In this document: one piece after another, positions 35,476 through 44,120 of the stretch
Position numbering within the stretch: position 1 is the first letter of the stretch
Layout of the letters: each line of letters opens with the position of its first letter
NCBI GenBank assembly: GCA_021155195.1
Contig: JAJNPV010000042.1
Location: 744,001-808,000, forward strand
Reading direction: 5' to 3'
DNA length: 64,000 bases
Origin: Ohtaekwangia sp.
GTDB taxonomy: Bacteria; Bacteroidota; Bacteroidia; Cytophagales; Cyclobacteriaceae
Translations under genes and position numbers: made by a program
Notes under the pieces: model-generated
What the model was told of the DNA's origin: nothing
Database searches by the model: none
What the model saw: the letters and a program-made list of their open reading frames with translations, nothing else

Positions 35476-36879
35476 ATGATCTGCATGAAAATCAACCATC
35501 ATTATTTTGTCGCCACTGCGTTGCTGGTGTGTCTACAGGCATTCGTTGCGTGCGAAGATTTTATTGACATCAAAGAACCACAGACAGAACTCACAACGGC
35601 ATCCGTGTTCAAGGATGATGCAACGGCCGAAGCCGCTATGCTAGGCATATATGTGTATGCCAATAACCCCGGTCTGTACTTGGCCGATGGCTGGCATCTT
35701 TCTGATATCGCCTACATCACCGCCCGCTCAGCCGATGAGTTGAAGGAAAATTCCAGTGCCAACGCCACTCAGTTTGCACAAAATGAAGTGCTGTCATCCA
35801 ATCCCATGATCCAGACTTTATGGACAGGAGCGTACAAAGTGATTTATCAGGCCAACGCAATCCTCGAAGGGATAGACCAGAATAATTCATTGACACAAAC
35901 CAAACGCACGCAAATCGAAGGGGAAGCCCGCTGGATGCGTGCCTTCACGTACTTTTATCTCATCAACGTGTTCGGAGACGTTCCACTCGTTACCACCACG
36001 GACTATCGCACCAATTCAACTATGCCCCGCACACCGGTAGCAGATGTGTACACACAGATCATGATAGATCTTCAAGGTGCACAACAACTGTTACCAGGTA
36101 ACTATGCGCAATGGTCCAACGAACGTATCAGGCCAGTGCGGCACGCAGCTACCGCACTGCTCGCACGTGTAGCGCTCTACCGACAAAACTGGCAACAGGC
36201 AGAAAGCTATGCGGATCAGGTGATAGGAGAGTCAACGTTGTATCAAGTGCAATCGGATTTGAATACTGTTTTTTTGAAAAACAACAGCGAGGCAATCTGG
36301 CAGTGTCTTCCAATTCGACCGGGATACAATAGTCCACATGGGGAAACGTCAACATCCGCCCGCTTCAGCGTACAACTTCGCGATGAAATGCTCGCCGCAT
36401 TTGAGCCAGCCGACAAGCGCAGGGTGAATTGGGTAGGAACACAAACACTCACCGCTGGGGGCAATTACAAATTTACATCAAAGTATAAAGCACATCGCAC
36501 CACACCAGTGACCGAGTACACCACCAACTTACGCCTTGCGGAACAATACCTCATCCGTGCCGAAAGCCGGGCCATGCAAAATAATATCTCCGGTGCTTTG
36601 CAAGACATCAACCTCATTCGTACCCGCGCGGGACTACCTTCATTAGCAGCGAACACAACCGATGAGATCATGTCCTTCATAAGGCAGGAACGTCGGGTAG
36701 AACTCTTCGCGGAAGGAGGTCATCGCTGGTTTGATCTCAAACGGTGGGGATTGGTCGATGACGTCATCGGAACTCTCAAACCTACCTGGCAAACAACGGA
36801 TCAGCTTTACCCGATTCCCACAACAGAGATTAACCGCAATCAATACCTGGTTCAAAATCCAGGGTACGAGTCCAACTAA
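35476..36879 (+). CDS. SusD/RagB-family surface lipoprotein
   Basis: A 467-aa substrate-binding lipoprotein. The signal ends in a lipobox (LQAFVAC, cysteine at about residue 26). N-terminal SusD repeats follow, with AYKVIYQANAILEGID and GEARWMRAFTYFYLINVFGDVPLVT. The C-terminal hallmark is QERRVELFAEGGHRWFDLKRWG, and it ends in the typical LYPIPTTEINRN-QYLVQNPGY. ATG at 35476 is used; ATG at 35485 is an alternative. It caps the SusC transporter encoded immediately upstream. Substrate unknown. Confidence 0.95.
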   Translation: MICMKINHHYFVATALLVCLQAFVACEDFIDIKEPQTELTTASVFKDDATAEAAMLGIYVYANNPGLYLADGWHLSDIAYITARSADELKENSSANATQFAQNEVLSSNPMIQTLWTGAYKVIYQANAILEGIDQNNSLTQTKRTQIEGEARWMRAFTYFYLINVFGDVPLVTTTDYRTNSTMPRTPVADVYTQIMIDLQGAQQLLPGNYAQWSNERIRPVRHAATALLARVALYRQNWQQAESYADQVIGESTLYQVQSDLNTVFLKNNSEAIWQCLPIRPGYNSPHGETSTSARFSVQLRDEMLAAFEPADKRRVNWVGTQTLTAGGNYKFTSKYKAHRTTPVTEYTTNLRLAEQYLIRAESRAMQNNISGALQDINLIRTRAGLPSLAANTTDEIMSFIRQERRVELFAEGGHRWFDLKRWGLVDDVIGTLKPTWQTTDQLYPIPTTEINRNQYLVQNPGYESN

Positions 36880-36891
36880 AAAGCAAAAGTC

Positions 36892-38280
36892 ATGAAAATT
36901 TTCCTTTCGCTTGCTTTCTTGGCAAGCACGCTACCGCTACATGCCCAACAAAAGGTATCCATTCAAGTAGGTGATTGCGCTCCTGATCTTAATGTATTGG
37001 AATGGTTGCGGGATGAACCGCTCACCAGCTTCCAGCCAGGCCAATATTATGTCCTCGAATTTGCAACGGTAAGTTGCCCGCCTTGCCGGAAGTCAATTCC
37101 GCATCTGGCTCAGTTGGCAAAAACATACGATAGAAAAATCCGGTTCATCAACGTCTATTCCAGCGAGCAGCCTGGAGATACTCATAGCTACGCCACCCGC
37201 ATCCGGAATCTGTATGCAAAGCTGAAAGATCAAATGACATTCTCCGTAGCCATCGACAACGTTCAGGCAACAGCACATCGCTATGGCGTGCATGCCTGGC
37301 CTGACATTTTTGTTATCGACGCTACCGGGCATGTTGTCTGGCGTGGATTCATGGTGAATGATTTGGACGCAGTACTCGAAAAACTGCTCAACGCAACATT
37401 GGATCCGCAAGCTGAAAAATCAAGACAGGCCACGTTTACATCAGCCTTACTACAAGTTGAGCGTTGGAAAAAGCAAGGTGAATTCAAACAGGCAGACCAG
37501 CAACTCAGGGCCCTGATGATTAGCAGTCCCGAAAATCAAGGGCTGTTGTTATTATATCAATTCAACCTTTGGGTCGGAACCGATAACACACTCGCCAGTG
37601 AAATATTAAAAGTCATGCTGGATGATGGAAAAGATATTCTATGGGAAAAGTTGACTGGTCCGGTAAGTCAACAGGCGAACGTGCTGCCCGATGAGTTGGT
37701 CACTCAGGTTTTTAATCGTGCGTATCAGGAAACCTCACTGCCGGAAGTCAAAGCCAGTATCTTAAGACACCAAGCTCATTTATTGAGTCGCAAGGCGGTG
37801 TCTCGTGAGGACCAAAAATTGGCGCTTCAAGATATGATGGCTGCACAGAAACTTATTGATAGCATGCAAATCGTTGGATCACCTACTCAACTGCCTACGT
37901 ATAAATCAATGAGTTTGCAATATCAATACCTTGCCTCAGCAATGGATGGACGCCCAAGTCAAAGTCTGCTCGAAGATTTCAAGGCAAGTAACCCGGAGCG
38001 CATAATGTGGACGTTGCTGGTGGACGACGTAGTGAAGATTCAGTGCGAAGCAGCTGCTTCCCAGATGTTGATCCCAATAGATGAGTGCCTCCAGCAAGCG
38101 ATGACGGATCACAACTATTCGTGGGTATCACAATTGGGAGAGCGTAAGGCCAGCATGCTCGCGTTTGTTGGTGACCAGGCGGGGCAAGAGGTGACCTATA
38201 AAAAACTAATAGCCTATTTTACCAAAGTCCAGGATAAAAAACGATCGGAAAGATTTCAGACCAAGTTGGATGCACTTTGA
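36892..38280 (+). CDS. Exported thioredoxin-fold protein with long C-terminal extension
   Basis: A 462-aa protein with a signal peptide (ASTLPLHA, cleavage near 19) and a TlpA-like thioredoxin domain (about 25-165). The active site is C62-P-P-C65 (in ATVSCPPCRKSIPH), and the cis-proline is in HAWPDIFVI (about residue 139). The remaining 290 residues are helical and not recognised. It follows SusD by 12 bp, so it belongs to the susC/D operon. A periplasmic or outer-membrane-associated thiol-disulfide role on imported material or on the transporter is inferred. Confidence 0.88.
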   Translation: MKIFLSLAFLASTLPLHAQQKVSIQVGDCAPDLNVLEWLRDEPLTSFQPGQYYVLEFATVSCPPCRKSIPHLAQLAKTYDRKIRFINVYSSEQPGDTHSYATRIRNLYAKLKDQMTFSVAIDNVQATAHRYGVHAWPDIFVIDATGHVVWRGFMVNDLDAVLEKLLNATLDPQAEKSRQATFTSALLQVERWKKQGEFKQADQQLRALMISSPENQGLLLLYQFNLWVGTDNTLASEILKVMLDDGKDILWEKLTGPVSQQANVLPDELVTQVFNRAYQETSLPEVKASILRHQAHLLSRKAVSREDQKLALQDMMAAQKLIDSMQIVGSPTQLPTYKSMSLQYQYLASAMDGRPSQSLLEDFKASNPERIMWTLLVDDVVKIQCEAAASQMLIPIDECLQQAMTDHNYSWVSQLGERKASMLAFVGDQAGQEVTYKKLIAYFTKVQDKKRSERFQTKLDAL

Positions 38281-38285
38281 TTTCA

Positions 38286-38319
38286 ATGCATGCTGGCGCG
38301 TTTAAGCGCCAACATGCAT
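38286..38319. terminator. Bidirectional terminator hairpin
   Basis: ATGCATG (38286-38292) and TGGCGC (38294-38299) pair with GCGCCA (38306-38311) and CATGCAT (38313-38319), interrupted by one C/A mismatch; the loop is 6 bases. It sits exactly between convergent genes ending at 38280 and 38328. Confidence 0.8.
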
Positions 38320-38327
38320 GAATCTTA

Positions 38328-38606
38328 TTATTGAGGATCTTTCCACAACGACTGGCAAGCAACATTGTCGGCATTAACGACCATGGAGCCTTCCGGGGTA
38401 TCGGCAAAACACTCACATCGCACCGAGTTCTCAAGCTGAACGGTAGAACAATCCGCAGGATCATCAAGAGCCTCACAGCTTTCACAGGGTGTAATATCTA
38501 AATACCGGATCGGGGCATCAAGGGATACCACGTCCACAGTGCTAAAAGCACTTGCCACCGCAAACACAATGGCCAGTAACGGCAACATCATTCTTACTTT
38601 TTTCAT
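38328..38606 (-). CDS. Small exported six-cysteine protein (DUF6520-like)
   Basis: A 92-aa protein with an N-terminal signal (MKKVRMMLPLLAIVFAVASA, cleavage near residue 21), a start very typical of the small DUF6520-like exported proteins of Bacteroidota. The mature part of about 70 residues is acidic and carries six cysteines (41, 44, 53, 64, 66, 84), enough for three disulfides. Its function is unknown; a secreted peptide or bacteriocin-like role is speculation. It is the last gene of a three-gene set with a MauE-like membrane protein and an exported beta-rich protein. Confidence 0.75.
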   Translation of the reverse strand: MKKVRMMLPLLAIVFAVASAFSTVDVVSLDAPIRYLDITPCESCEALDDPADCSTVQLENSVRCECFADTPEGSMVVNADNVACQSLWKDPQ

Positions 38607-38640
38607 ACTTCTTAAAATTTAAGTTTACTAAATCAATAGC

Positions 38641-39714
38641 CTACTTTTTTAACAGGTGTTCGGACTCATTCCTGATTATTCGCGAAATAATATCTTCTGT
38701 GTTCAGCCGGTACGTCACCAACTGACCATCATGCATACCATACAAATACTTACCCACCACAACAAACGATCTCATGTTCTTCTCACCCAACGGTGGCACG
38801 TAGAAACTCCTAGCATAGGTTCCGCTGGATAGATCATACACATCCACCACAGCGTGCCGTTCAAAGTCTTCTACCGATTCATTTTTTGCACGTAGGTTCG
38901 AATGCACATACAACTTGTCGCCATCAACACTCACCCCTTTGTTGACAATCAGGGGCGGGGCACCTAATTGATACGTGTTGTTACGGGTTTTTTTTACTAC
39001 AAGGTTCGCCGTAGAAATTGTATCAATCGTGTTACCGCGGAATTGTATCTCCATCGCCGTATCCAGCACGAGATATTCATTGCGGTAGAAATACAGGTAC
39101 ACCAGCCGCCTCACCGGATGATCCGCCACAAGCATCCCATCCGTGCTGAAGGTTCCTTCACCTTGCTCTTCTAAAATGTCGCGATATAAAATTGGTTTGT
39201 CCTGGCCAACAACTTTTTCAATCGTATTTTCATTGTGTGATACAGCAACCACAGCCATCGTAGTCGCATAGTAGGGCAGAAGCTTAGAGAAATAGAAATC
39301 ATCCCGGTACAGGTGCGCCTGCCTCGTCTCTGTTGTGCCACGGTATATAAAAGGTGTGCCTCCATCGGCCATATAAAAGTATGGCGAATCCACTGCCACC
39401 TGTAACGATCGGTAATACACATCCCCATCTAAACTCAACACATGATGCACCGTGTCTCCCGATGACAACTCAAATTCAATCAGCCGTGAAGGGGTCTTTC
39501 CACTTCCAAAGTATAAGCAATGGTTCGTCTGGCCTGCTACATAATAAGAGCGACCTATGATTACCGTATCCACGGCGACAGCGGGTGCTTCAAACGTCCG
39601 GCTAAAACTTGCGTATTGTAAATTCTTAGACTCGCTGCTCATCGCATGTAGCGCAAAAAGAAGTGCACTACTGCCAACCGTCACGACACCCAATATCAAC
39701 CACATCCGCTTCAT
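38641..39714 (-). CDS. Membrane-anchored or exported beta-rich hypothetical protein
   Basis: A 357-aa protein beginning MKRMWLILGVVTVGSSALLF, a signal or anchor helix, followed by alternating short beta strands with repeated DxxY and VDGDKLYVHS-like blocks, suggestive of a beta-propeller. I do not recognise the family. The frame is open to 39750, but ATG 39714 overlaps the TGA of the MauE-like gene (ATGA) and is the natural coupled start. Gene order with the MauE-like protein upstream and the six-cysteine protein downstream suggests a common envelope function. Confidence 0.78.
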   Translation of the reverse strand: MKRMWLILGVVTVGSSALLFALHAMSSESKNLQYASFSRTFEAPAVAVDTVIIGRSYYVAGQTNHCLYFGSGKTPSRLIEFELSSGDTVHHVLSLDGDVYYRSLQVAVDSPYFYMADGGTPFIYRGTTETRQAHLYRDDFYFSKLLPYYATTMAVVAVSHNENTIEKVVGQDKPILYRDILEEQGEGTFSTDGMLVADHPVRRLVYLYFYRNEYLVLDTAMEIQFRGNTIDTISTANLVVKKTRNNTYQLGAPPLIVNKGVSVDGDKLYVHSNLRAKNESVEDFERHAVVDVYDLSSGTYARSFYVPPLGEKNMRSFVVVGKYLYGMHDGQLVTYRLNTEDIISRIIRNESEHLLKK

Positions 39715-40142
39715 GATTTTTTTGTATCCAGTGTTTTCAAGGTCAACCAAATCCCGGCAAACGCCAGCGCTACAAATCCGATATTAAAAACCAGATGTTC
39801 TTTCCAACCCATTTTCTCTAGCACACCTCCGCATGAACATGGCACATGTTCCTGAAGCGTAAGGGTGATCGCGATGTATAGCGTAAACATCATCATCAAC
39901 CCAAAAGAAAAATACAATCCGGTGAGCCGCATGCGTGGAATTAACAAGAACACAACAATCAGTAGCTCAAGGCCGGGAATAAACCAGGAGACAATGCCTG
40001 CAATCGGAGTGAGTAGCCGCGCTTGTCCGATTTGCGCAACAAACCGCTCGTGGTCAATCAGCTTGGCAACCGCCGCATAAACAAACAACACTAAAAAGAG
40101 AAGGGTGATGATTTCAAGGTAGGTAGTGCGTGTTATTCTCAT
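39711..40142 (-). CDS. MauE/DoxX-like redox-associated membrane protein
   Basis: A 143-aa protein with four membrane helices and the loop HVPCSCGGVLEKMGWKEHLVFN (about residues 102-123), whose CxCGG motif is the hallmark of the Bacteroidota MauE-like group. Such proteins are thought to assist disulfide formation or maturation in the envelope. The frame opens at 40184, but ATG 40142 (MRITRTTYLEI) is a more plausible start. It is the first gene of the operon ending with the six-cysteine protein, which fits a disulfide theme. Confidence 0.85.
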   Translation of the reverse strand: MRITRTTYLEIITLLFLVLFVYAAVAKLIDHERFVAQIGQARLLTPIAGIVSWFIPGLELLIVVFLLIPRMRLTGLYFSFGLMMMFTLYIAITLTLQEHVPCSCGGVLEKMGWKEHLVFNIGFVALAFAGIWLTLKTLDTKKS

Positions 40143-40218
40143 GAAGTGAATGTAACATGTCCACACAGCAAACAGCTTACACAAATGTTCAGGAGTTGAT
40201 TAACAAATGTTCAGAGCG

Positions 40219-40794
40219 TCACAATTGACCTCGTAACTGCTTCTTGATTCGACTCAACGACTGCGGCGCAATACCAAGGTAGGCCGCGATCTGTTCCTGT
40301 GGCAATAGTTGTTCCACGATGGCAAACCGGTCATGCAGCTGCTCGTACCGTTGCGCAGCGGTTAGGAACAGATGATCCTCGAGCCGCTTGCGGCAGCAAT
40401 GATAATTCTCACTCAAAATTTTTCGATAGATAATATCCGCTTCCGGAAACGTATCTAATAATGTACGTACGCTTGAATAGGGAATGTGGAGAAACGTGCA
40501 TGGGGTCAAGAGCTCCATAAATTCTTCCGCTGGAACCTGGTCAAAAAAACTGTCCGCACCAAAGACAATTTCATTGGGATGCCAGAATCGTTCGATAAAT
40601 CGTTCTTCATGATGATAGCGATAAGTCATCACATGTCCAGAGCAGAGGAAGTAAGCGTGACTGGCAATCCTGCCCGGCTCCAGTAACAAATGATTTTTTG
40701 GTAACGAGACTCTTTCAACGTGTTGATGCAGGGTTTCTTTAAATGCGGAGGTCAGCGGATGATAGGATTCTAGAACAGCAAAAAGTTTATCCAT
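40219..40794 (-). CDS. Crp/Fnr-family transcriptional regulator
   Basis: A 191-aa protein with a cyclic-nucleotide-binding-like barrel (about 15-120; LLEPGRIASHAYFLCSGHVM) and a C-terminal winged helix (about 145-190; LLPQEQIAAYLGIAPQSLSRIKKQ). The LSRIKK recognition helix is usual for Bacteroidota members. ATG 40794 (MDKLFAVLESY) is preferred over the upstream ATG at 40830. It lies 77 bp upstream of the MauE-like gene in the same direction and may control that operon. Confidence 0.88.
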   Translation of the reverse strand: MDKLFAVLESYHPLTSAFKETLHQHVERVSLPKNHLLLEPGRIASHAYFLCSGHVMTYRYHHEERFIERFWHPNEIVFGADSFFDQVPAEEFMELLTPCTFLHIPYSSVRTLLDTFPEADIIYRKILSENYHCCRKRLEDHLFLTAAQRYEQLHDRFAIVEQLLPQEQIAAYLGIAPQSLSRIKKQLRGQL

Positions 40795-40860
40795 GATCAA
40801 GATTGGGTTTCGGTTACCCTTACTACCCAATTCATCCCATTACCCTATATCCACATCAAA

Positions 40861-41107
40861 CTTTTTTTGACTCTCCACTCTCCAAACTCTCCACTTTCCA
40901 CTTTTCACTTTAAGCTTTAAACTTTCTCCTTTCCACTATAAGCACTCCACTTCCCGTACCAGTACCCTTGTCACTGTTTTGATCATCCCCAGTATCCTTT
41001 CTTCGCCTCATGCCTTGCCTATGCTCTGCTTTATACTTTATACTTTATACTTTCTGCTTTCCACTTTCAACTTTCAACTTTAAGCTTTCCACTTTCAACT
41101 TCTAACT
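40861..41107. repeat. Degenerate heptamer tract upstream of conjugation module
   Basis: Most of this gene-free stretch consists of words related to ACTTTNA and CTCCACT, for example ACTTTAT three times in register near 41034-41054 and ACTTTCA-ACTTTCA-ACTTTAA near 41062-41082. The period is 7 bp with many substitutions. A less repetitive island lies in the middle (about 40960-41020). No promoter element could be singled out. Confidence 0.8.
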
Positions 41108-41112
41108 AACAA

Positions 41113-43044
41113 ATGGCCACCGGAGAAAACGAGCAAGCCTTACGCAGCATCATCGACTTCATCCGCCTGGCAAGCGTGGTGATCCTCGGCCTGCATTTTT
41201 ATTTCTTTTGCTATCAGGCATTCCTTCACTGGGGGCTCACCTCAACGCTTACCGACAACCTGCTTGCTTCGTTGACCGCTCTTGGATTTTTCTCCAACCT
41301 GCATAGCTCAAAATTCATTTCAGTCGGCCTGCTCGCAATTTCTCTGATCGGGACCCGTGGAAAGAAGGAAGCTCACATCACCGTGCGACTGATCATAGTC
41401 ATCACCAGCGTAGGCATCCTTCTTTTCTTTCTAGGCTTCCTGGTTTTCCTGGTCTCCATGCAAACACCATTCAGAGCGGTGACATACATGGCGGTAACGT
41501 CACTTGGTTATCTACTCATGCTCTCCGGTGGGACATGGTTGTCACGACTGATGCGTGATAAATTACGCGCAGATATTTTCAATGCTCACAATGAATCCTT
41601 TCCGCAAGAAGAACGCATCCTGGAAAATGAATACTCCATCAACCTGCCCGCCAGGTATCGACTGAAAGGGAAGATCCGTTCTAGTTGGATCAACATCATC
41701 AACCCGTTCCGATCGCTGCTCGTCATCGGCACGCCCGGCGCAGGGAAATCCTACTTCGTCATCCGCCACATCATCACACAACACATTCAGAAAGGGTTCA
41801 CCATGTTTATCTATGATTTTAAATTCGATGACCTCTCTCGCATCACCTACAATACATTACTTAAGAATTTTCATAAGCACCCCGTCCGCCCGAAATTCTT
41901 TGTCATCAACTTCGAAGACCTGTCGCGCTCGCATCGTTGCAATCCGCTTGACCCTTCTACCATGGATGATATTACGGACGCCACCGAATCTTCACGCACA
42001 ATCATGTTAGGACTCAACCGCGACTGGATAAAAAAACAAGGCGACTTCTTTGTCGAGTCTCCCATCAACTTCGTCACCGCCATCATCTGGTTCCTGAGAA
42101 AACATCAACACGGCAAATACTGCACACTGCCCCATGTCATCGAGCTGATGCAACTCGAATACCCAACACTCTTCAAGTTGCTGCGCACCGAGCCGGAAAT
42201 CGAAGTCCTTATCAATCCCTTTGAATCTGCCTTTCGCAACGAAGCCATGGAGCAACTCGAAGGACAAATCGCGTCCGCGAAAATCGGGATGGCCCGGCTG
42301 TCTTCGCCACAGCTATACTACGTCCTCTCAGGCAATGACTTTACCCTCGACATCAACAACCCTCAGGATCCTAAGATTGTTTGCATGGGCAACAACCCAC
42401 AAAAGCAACAGATCTATGGCGCCGTGTTATCACTCTATATTTCCCGCGTCATCAAACTCATCAATAAAAAGAATCAACACAAATGCAGCCTCGTCTTTGA
42501 TGAATTTCCAACCATCTACTTCAATGGCATCGATAGCCTCATCGCCACAGCCCGCTCAAATAAAGTAGCAACGACATTAGCGGTTCAGGATTATAGTCAA
42601 CTCAAAAAGGAATATGGCCGTGATCAGGCAGAAGTCATCATGAACATTGTAGGCAATGTCATCAGCGGCCAGGTAGTGGGAGAGACCGCAAAACTGCTTT
42701 CCGAGCGCGTCGGCAAAATTGTTCAGGAGAGACAAAGCATTTCCATCAATGCCAACGATACGTCGCTCAGTCGGTCAACTCAATTGGATGCAGCCATCCC
42801 GGCTTCTAAAATCGCTGCGCTCTCGTCAGGCGAATTTGTTGGCACCGTGGCCGATGATCCCCATCAACTGATCGAACTGAAAAACTTTCATGCCACGATT
42901 ATCAACGATCATCAAGCCATTCAGAGAGAAGAAGAAGCGTATCTCCCGATTCCGGAAATCAGAAAAATCCAGGCCGATGAAATTCAGAAAAACTACTTCC
43001 GCATAAAAGACGACATCCAGGAAATAATTGAAGACAGAATATGA
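41113..43044 (+). CDS. Type IV coupling protein (TraG/VirD4-like, YWFCY-type)
   Basis: A 643-aa inner-membrane ATPase of conjugation. The N-terminus carries the variant FYFFCYQAF of the YWFCY motif (about 30-38) and several helices up to about 150. Walker A is VIGTPGAGKSYF (lysine about residue 211), Walker B lies in CSLVFDEFPTIY (about 465), and the RSNKVATTLAVQDYSQL block follows. Such proteins hand the relaxase-DNA complex to the secretion channel. The RteC gene overlaps the 3' end by 4 bp. No relaxase or channel genes are adjacent, so the element is incomplete in this window. Confidence 0.92.
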   Translation: MATGENEQALRSIIDFIRLASVVILGLHFYFFCYQAFLHWGLTSTLTDNLLASLTALGFFSNLHSSKFISVGLLAISLIGTRGKKEAHITVRLIIVITSVGILLFFLGFLVFLVSMQTPFRAVTYMAVTSLGYLLMLSGGTWLSRLMRDKLRADIFNAHNESFPQEERILENEYSINLPARYRLKGKIRSSWINIINPFRSLLVIGTPGAGKSYFVIRHIITQHIQKGFTMFIYDFKFDDLSRITYNTLLKNFHKHPVRPKFFVINFEDLSRSHRCNPLDPSTMDDITDATESSRTIMLGLNRDWIKKQGDFFVESPINFVTAIIWFLRKHQHGKYCTLPHVIELMQLEYPTLFKLLRTEPEIEVLINPFESAFRNEAMEQLEGQIASAKIGMARLSSPQLYYVLSGNDFTLDINNPQDPKIVCMGNNPQKQQIYGAVLSLYISRVIKLINKKNQHKCSLVFDEFPTIYFNGIDSLIATARSNKVATTLAVQDYSQLKKEYGRDQAEVIMNIVGNVISGQVVGETAKLLSERVGKIVQERQSISINANDTSLSRSTQLDAAIPASKIAALSSGEFVGTVADDPHQLIELKNFHATIINDHQAIQREEEAYLPIPEIRKIQADEIQKNYFRIKDDIQEIIEDRI

Positions 43045-43853
43045 ACACACAATCCACGGCACTAGAAAAAATTTCAGGCGATTTGATCACAAAAATGCAC
43101 GCGCGATTGCATGCCCTTGAACGCGAAACACCCGGTGACCTCAACTACATTCGCCGATCCAGGCAGATCGTATATGACATCCTACACGAACTCCGCGAAG
43201 CCATCCTCTCAAATCCCGCCATGGACATAGCACACGAGATCGAATTCTTTCGCAGAATAAAACCATCGTTCACCCGCCCTTACATCTACTTTAAAAAACT
43301 CTATGAGATCAAATTCAACGAACCGCTCCTGCAGGAAGACCGGAAAAAATATATTGAATCACAGCTCTTCCAACTTGAATCTTTCCGTCATCAGAATCAG
43401 CTCTTTTATGAATATTGCCTCTCGGCCGATACGCACTTCGACATCCAATACTTTTCCCGTCAATCAAACTTTCAGGATCCCAATGTGGACCGAAACTTTT
43501 CAACAGGATACGATTCCCTATATGCCACCCTCCTGGCCAATGAGGATCTTAAAAACTATTTGCTGCTTCAACTTCAGGCCCCTGTAAATTCAAACCCACA
43601 AACCGCACTCACCTGGACAGCGCCCAAGGCAGCCCTCATCGAACTCATCTATGCGCTCAAAGCAACCGATGTTTTTAATCATGGGAATGCAGATATCAAA
43701 CAAATTACCACCGCGATGGAAAGTCTTTTCCAAATCAGCCTCGGCAATTACTACCGCGTCTATCAGGACATCCGCCTCCGCAAAAGCGGCCAGACCAACT
43801 TCCTCGACCTCCTGAAAGAAAAATTTATTTCCCGCATCTCAGAATTGGATTAA
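43041..43853 (+). CDS. RteC-domain protein
   Basis: A 270-aa soluble helical protein matching the RteC family: FFRRIKPSFTRPYIYFKKLYEI near residues 68-90, YYEYCL-like FYEYCLSADTHFDIQYFSR, and the closing RLRKSGQTNFLDLLKEKF (about 246-264). In CTnDOT-type Bacteroides elements RteC controls excision and transfer genes. Here it is translated from a start overlapping the coupling-protein stop, which supports an element-derived operon. The DNA-binding mode cannot be judged from sequence alone. Confidence 0.88.
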   Translation: MNTQSTALEKISGDLITKMHARLHALERETPGDLNYIRRSRQIVYDILHELREAILSNPAMDIAHEIEFFRRIKPSFTRPYIYFKKLYEIKFNEPLLQEDRKKYIESQLFQLESFRHQNQLFYEYCLSADTHFDIQYFSRQSNFQDPNVDRNFSTGYDSLYATLLANEDLKNYLLLQLQAPVNSNPQTALTWTAPKAALIELIYALKATDVFNHGNADIKQITTAMESLFQISLGNYYRVYQDIRLRKSGQTNFLDLLKEKFISRISELD

Positions 43854-43865
43854 CAAAAAACAACG

Positions 43866-44120
43866 ATGGATAGAACAAACGAAATCTCAAACCTGGACTT
43901 CCCGGTAGCCTCCATAATCCGGGAACTACTTCACGAGTCGCCATCCGAAATACGAATGGAACTATTCGATGGTAAAACGGAGGATCAATTTATCAGTGAT
44001 CGGGTTGATATCTATTTGCAAGAATTGGAGCAAGCCATGCATCAAGGAATTGATGAACTAGGTGCAAAAGAGATCGCATGGAAAGAATGTCTGGTCGGTA
44101 TCGAAAAGTACAATGACTAA
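43866..44120 (+). CDS. Small acidic hypothetical protein of mobile element
   Basis: An 84-aa acidic helical protein (MDRTNEISNLDF start; LQELEQAMHQGIDELGAKEIAWKECL near the end). I do not recognise the family. It is placed 12 bp after RteC, and its stop overlaps the methylase-helicase start by 8 bp, so it is translated as part of the same operon. The position and size match small accessory proteins that precede the large methylase-helicase in Bacteroidota conjugative elements. Confidence 0.7.
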   Translation: MDRTNEISNLDFPVASIIRELLHESPSEIRMELFDGKTEDQFISDRVDIYLQELEQAMHQGIDELGAKEIAWKECLVGIEKYND

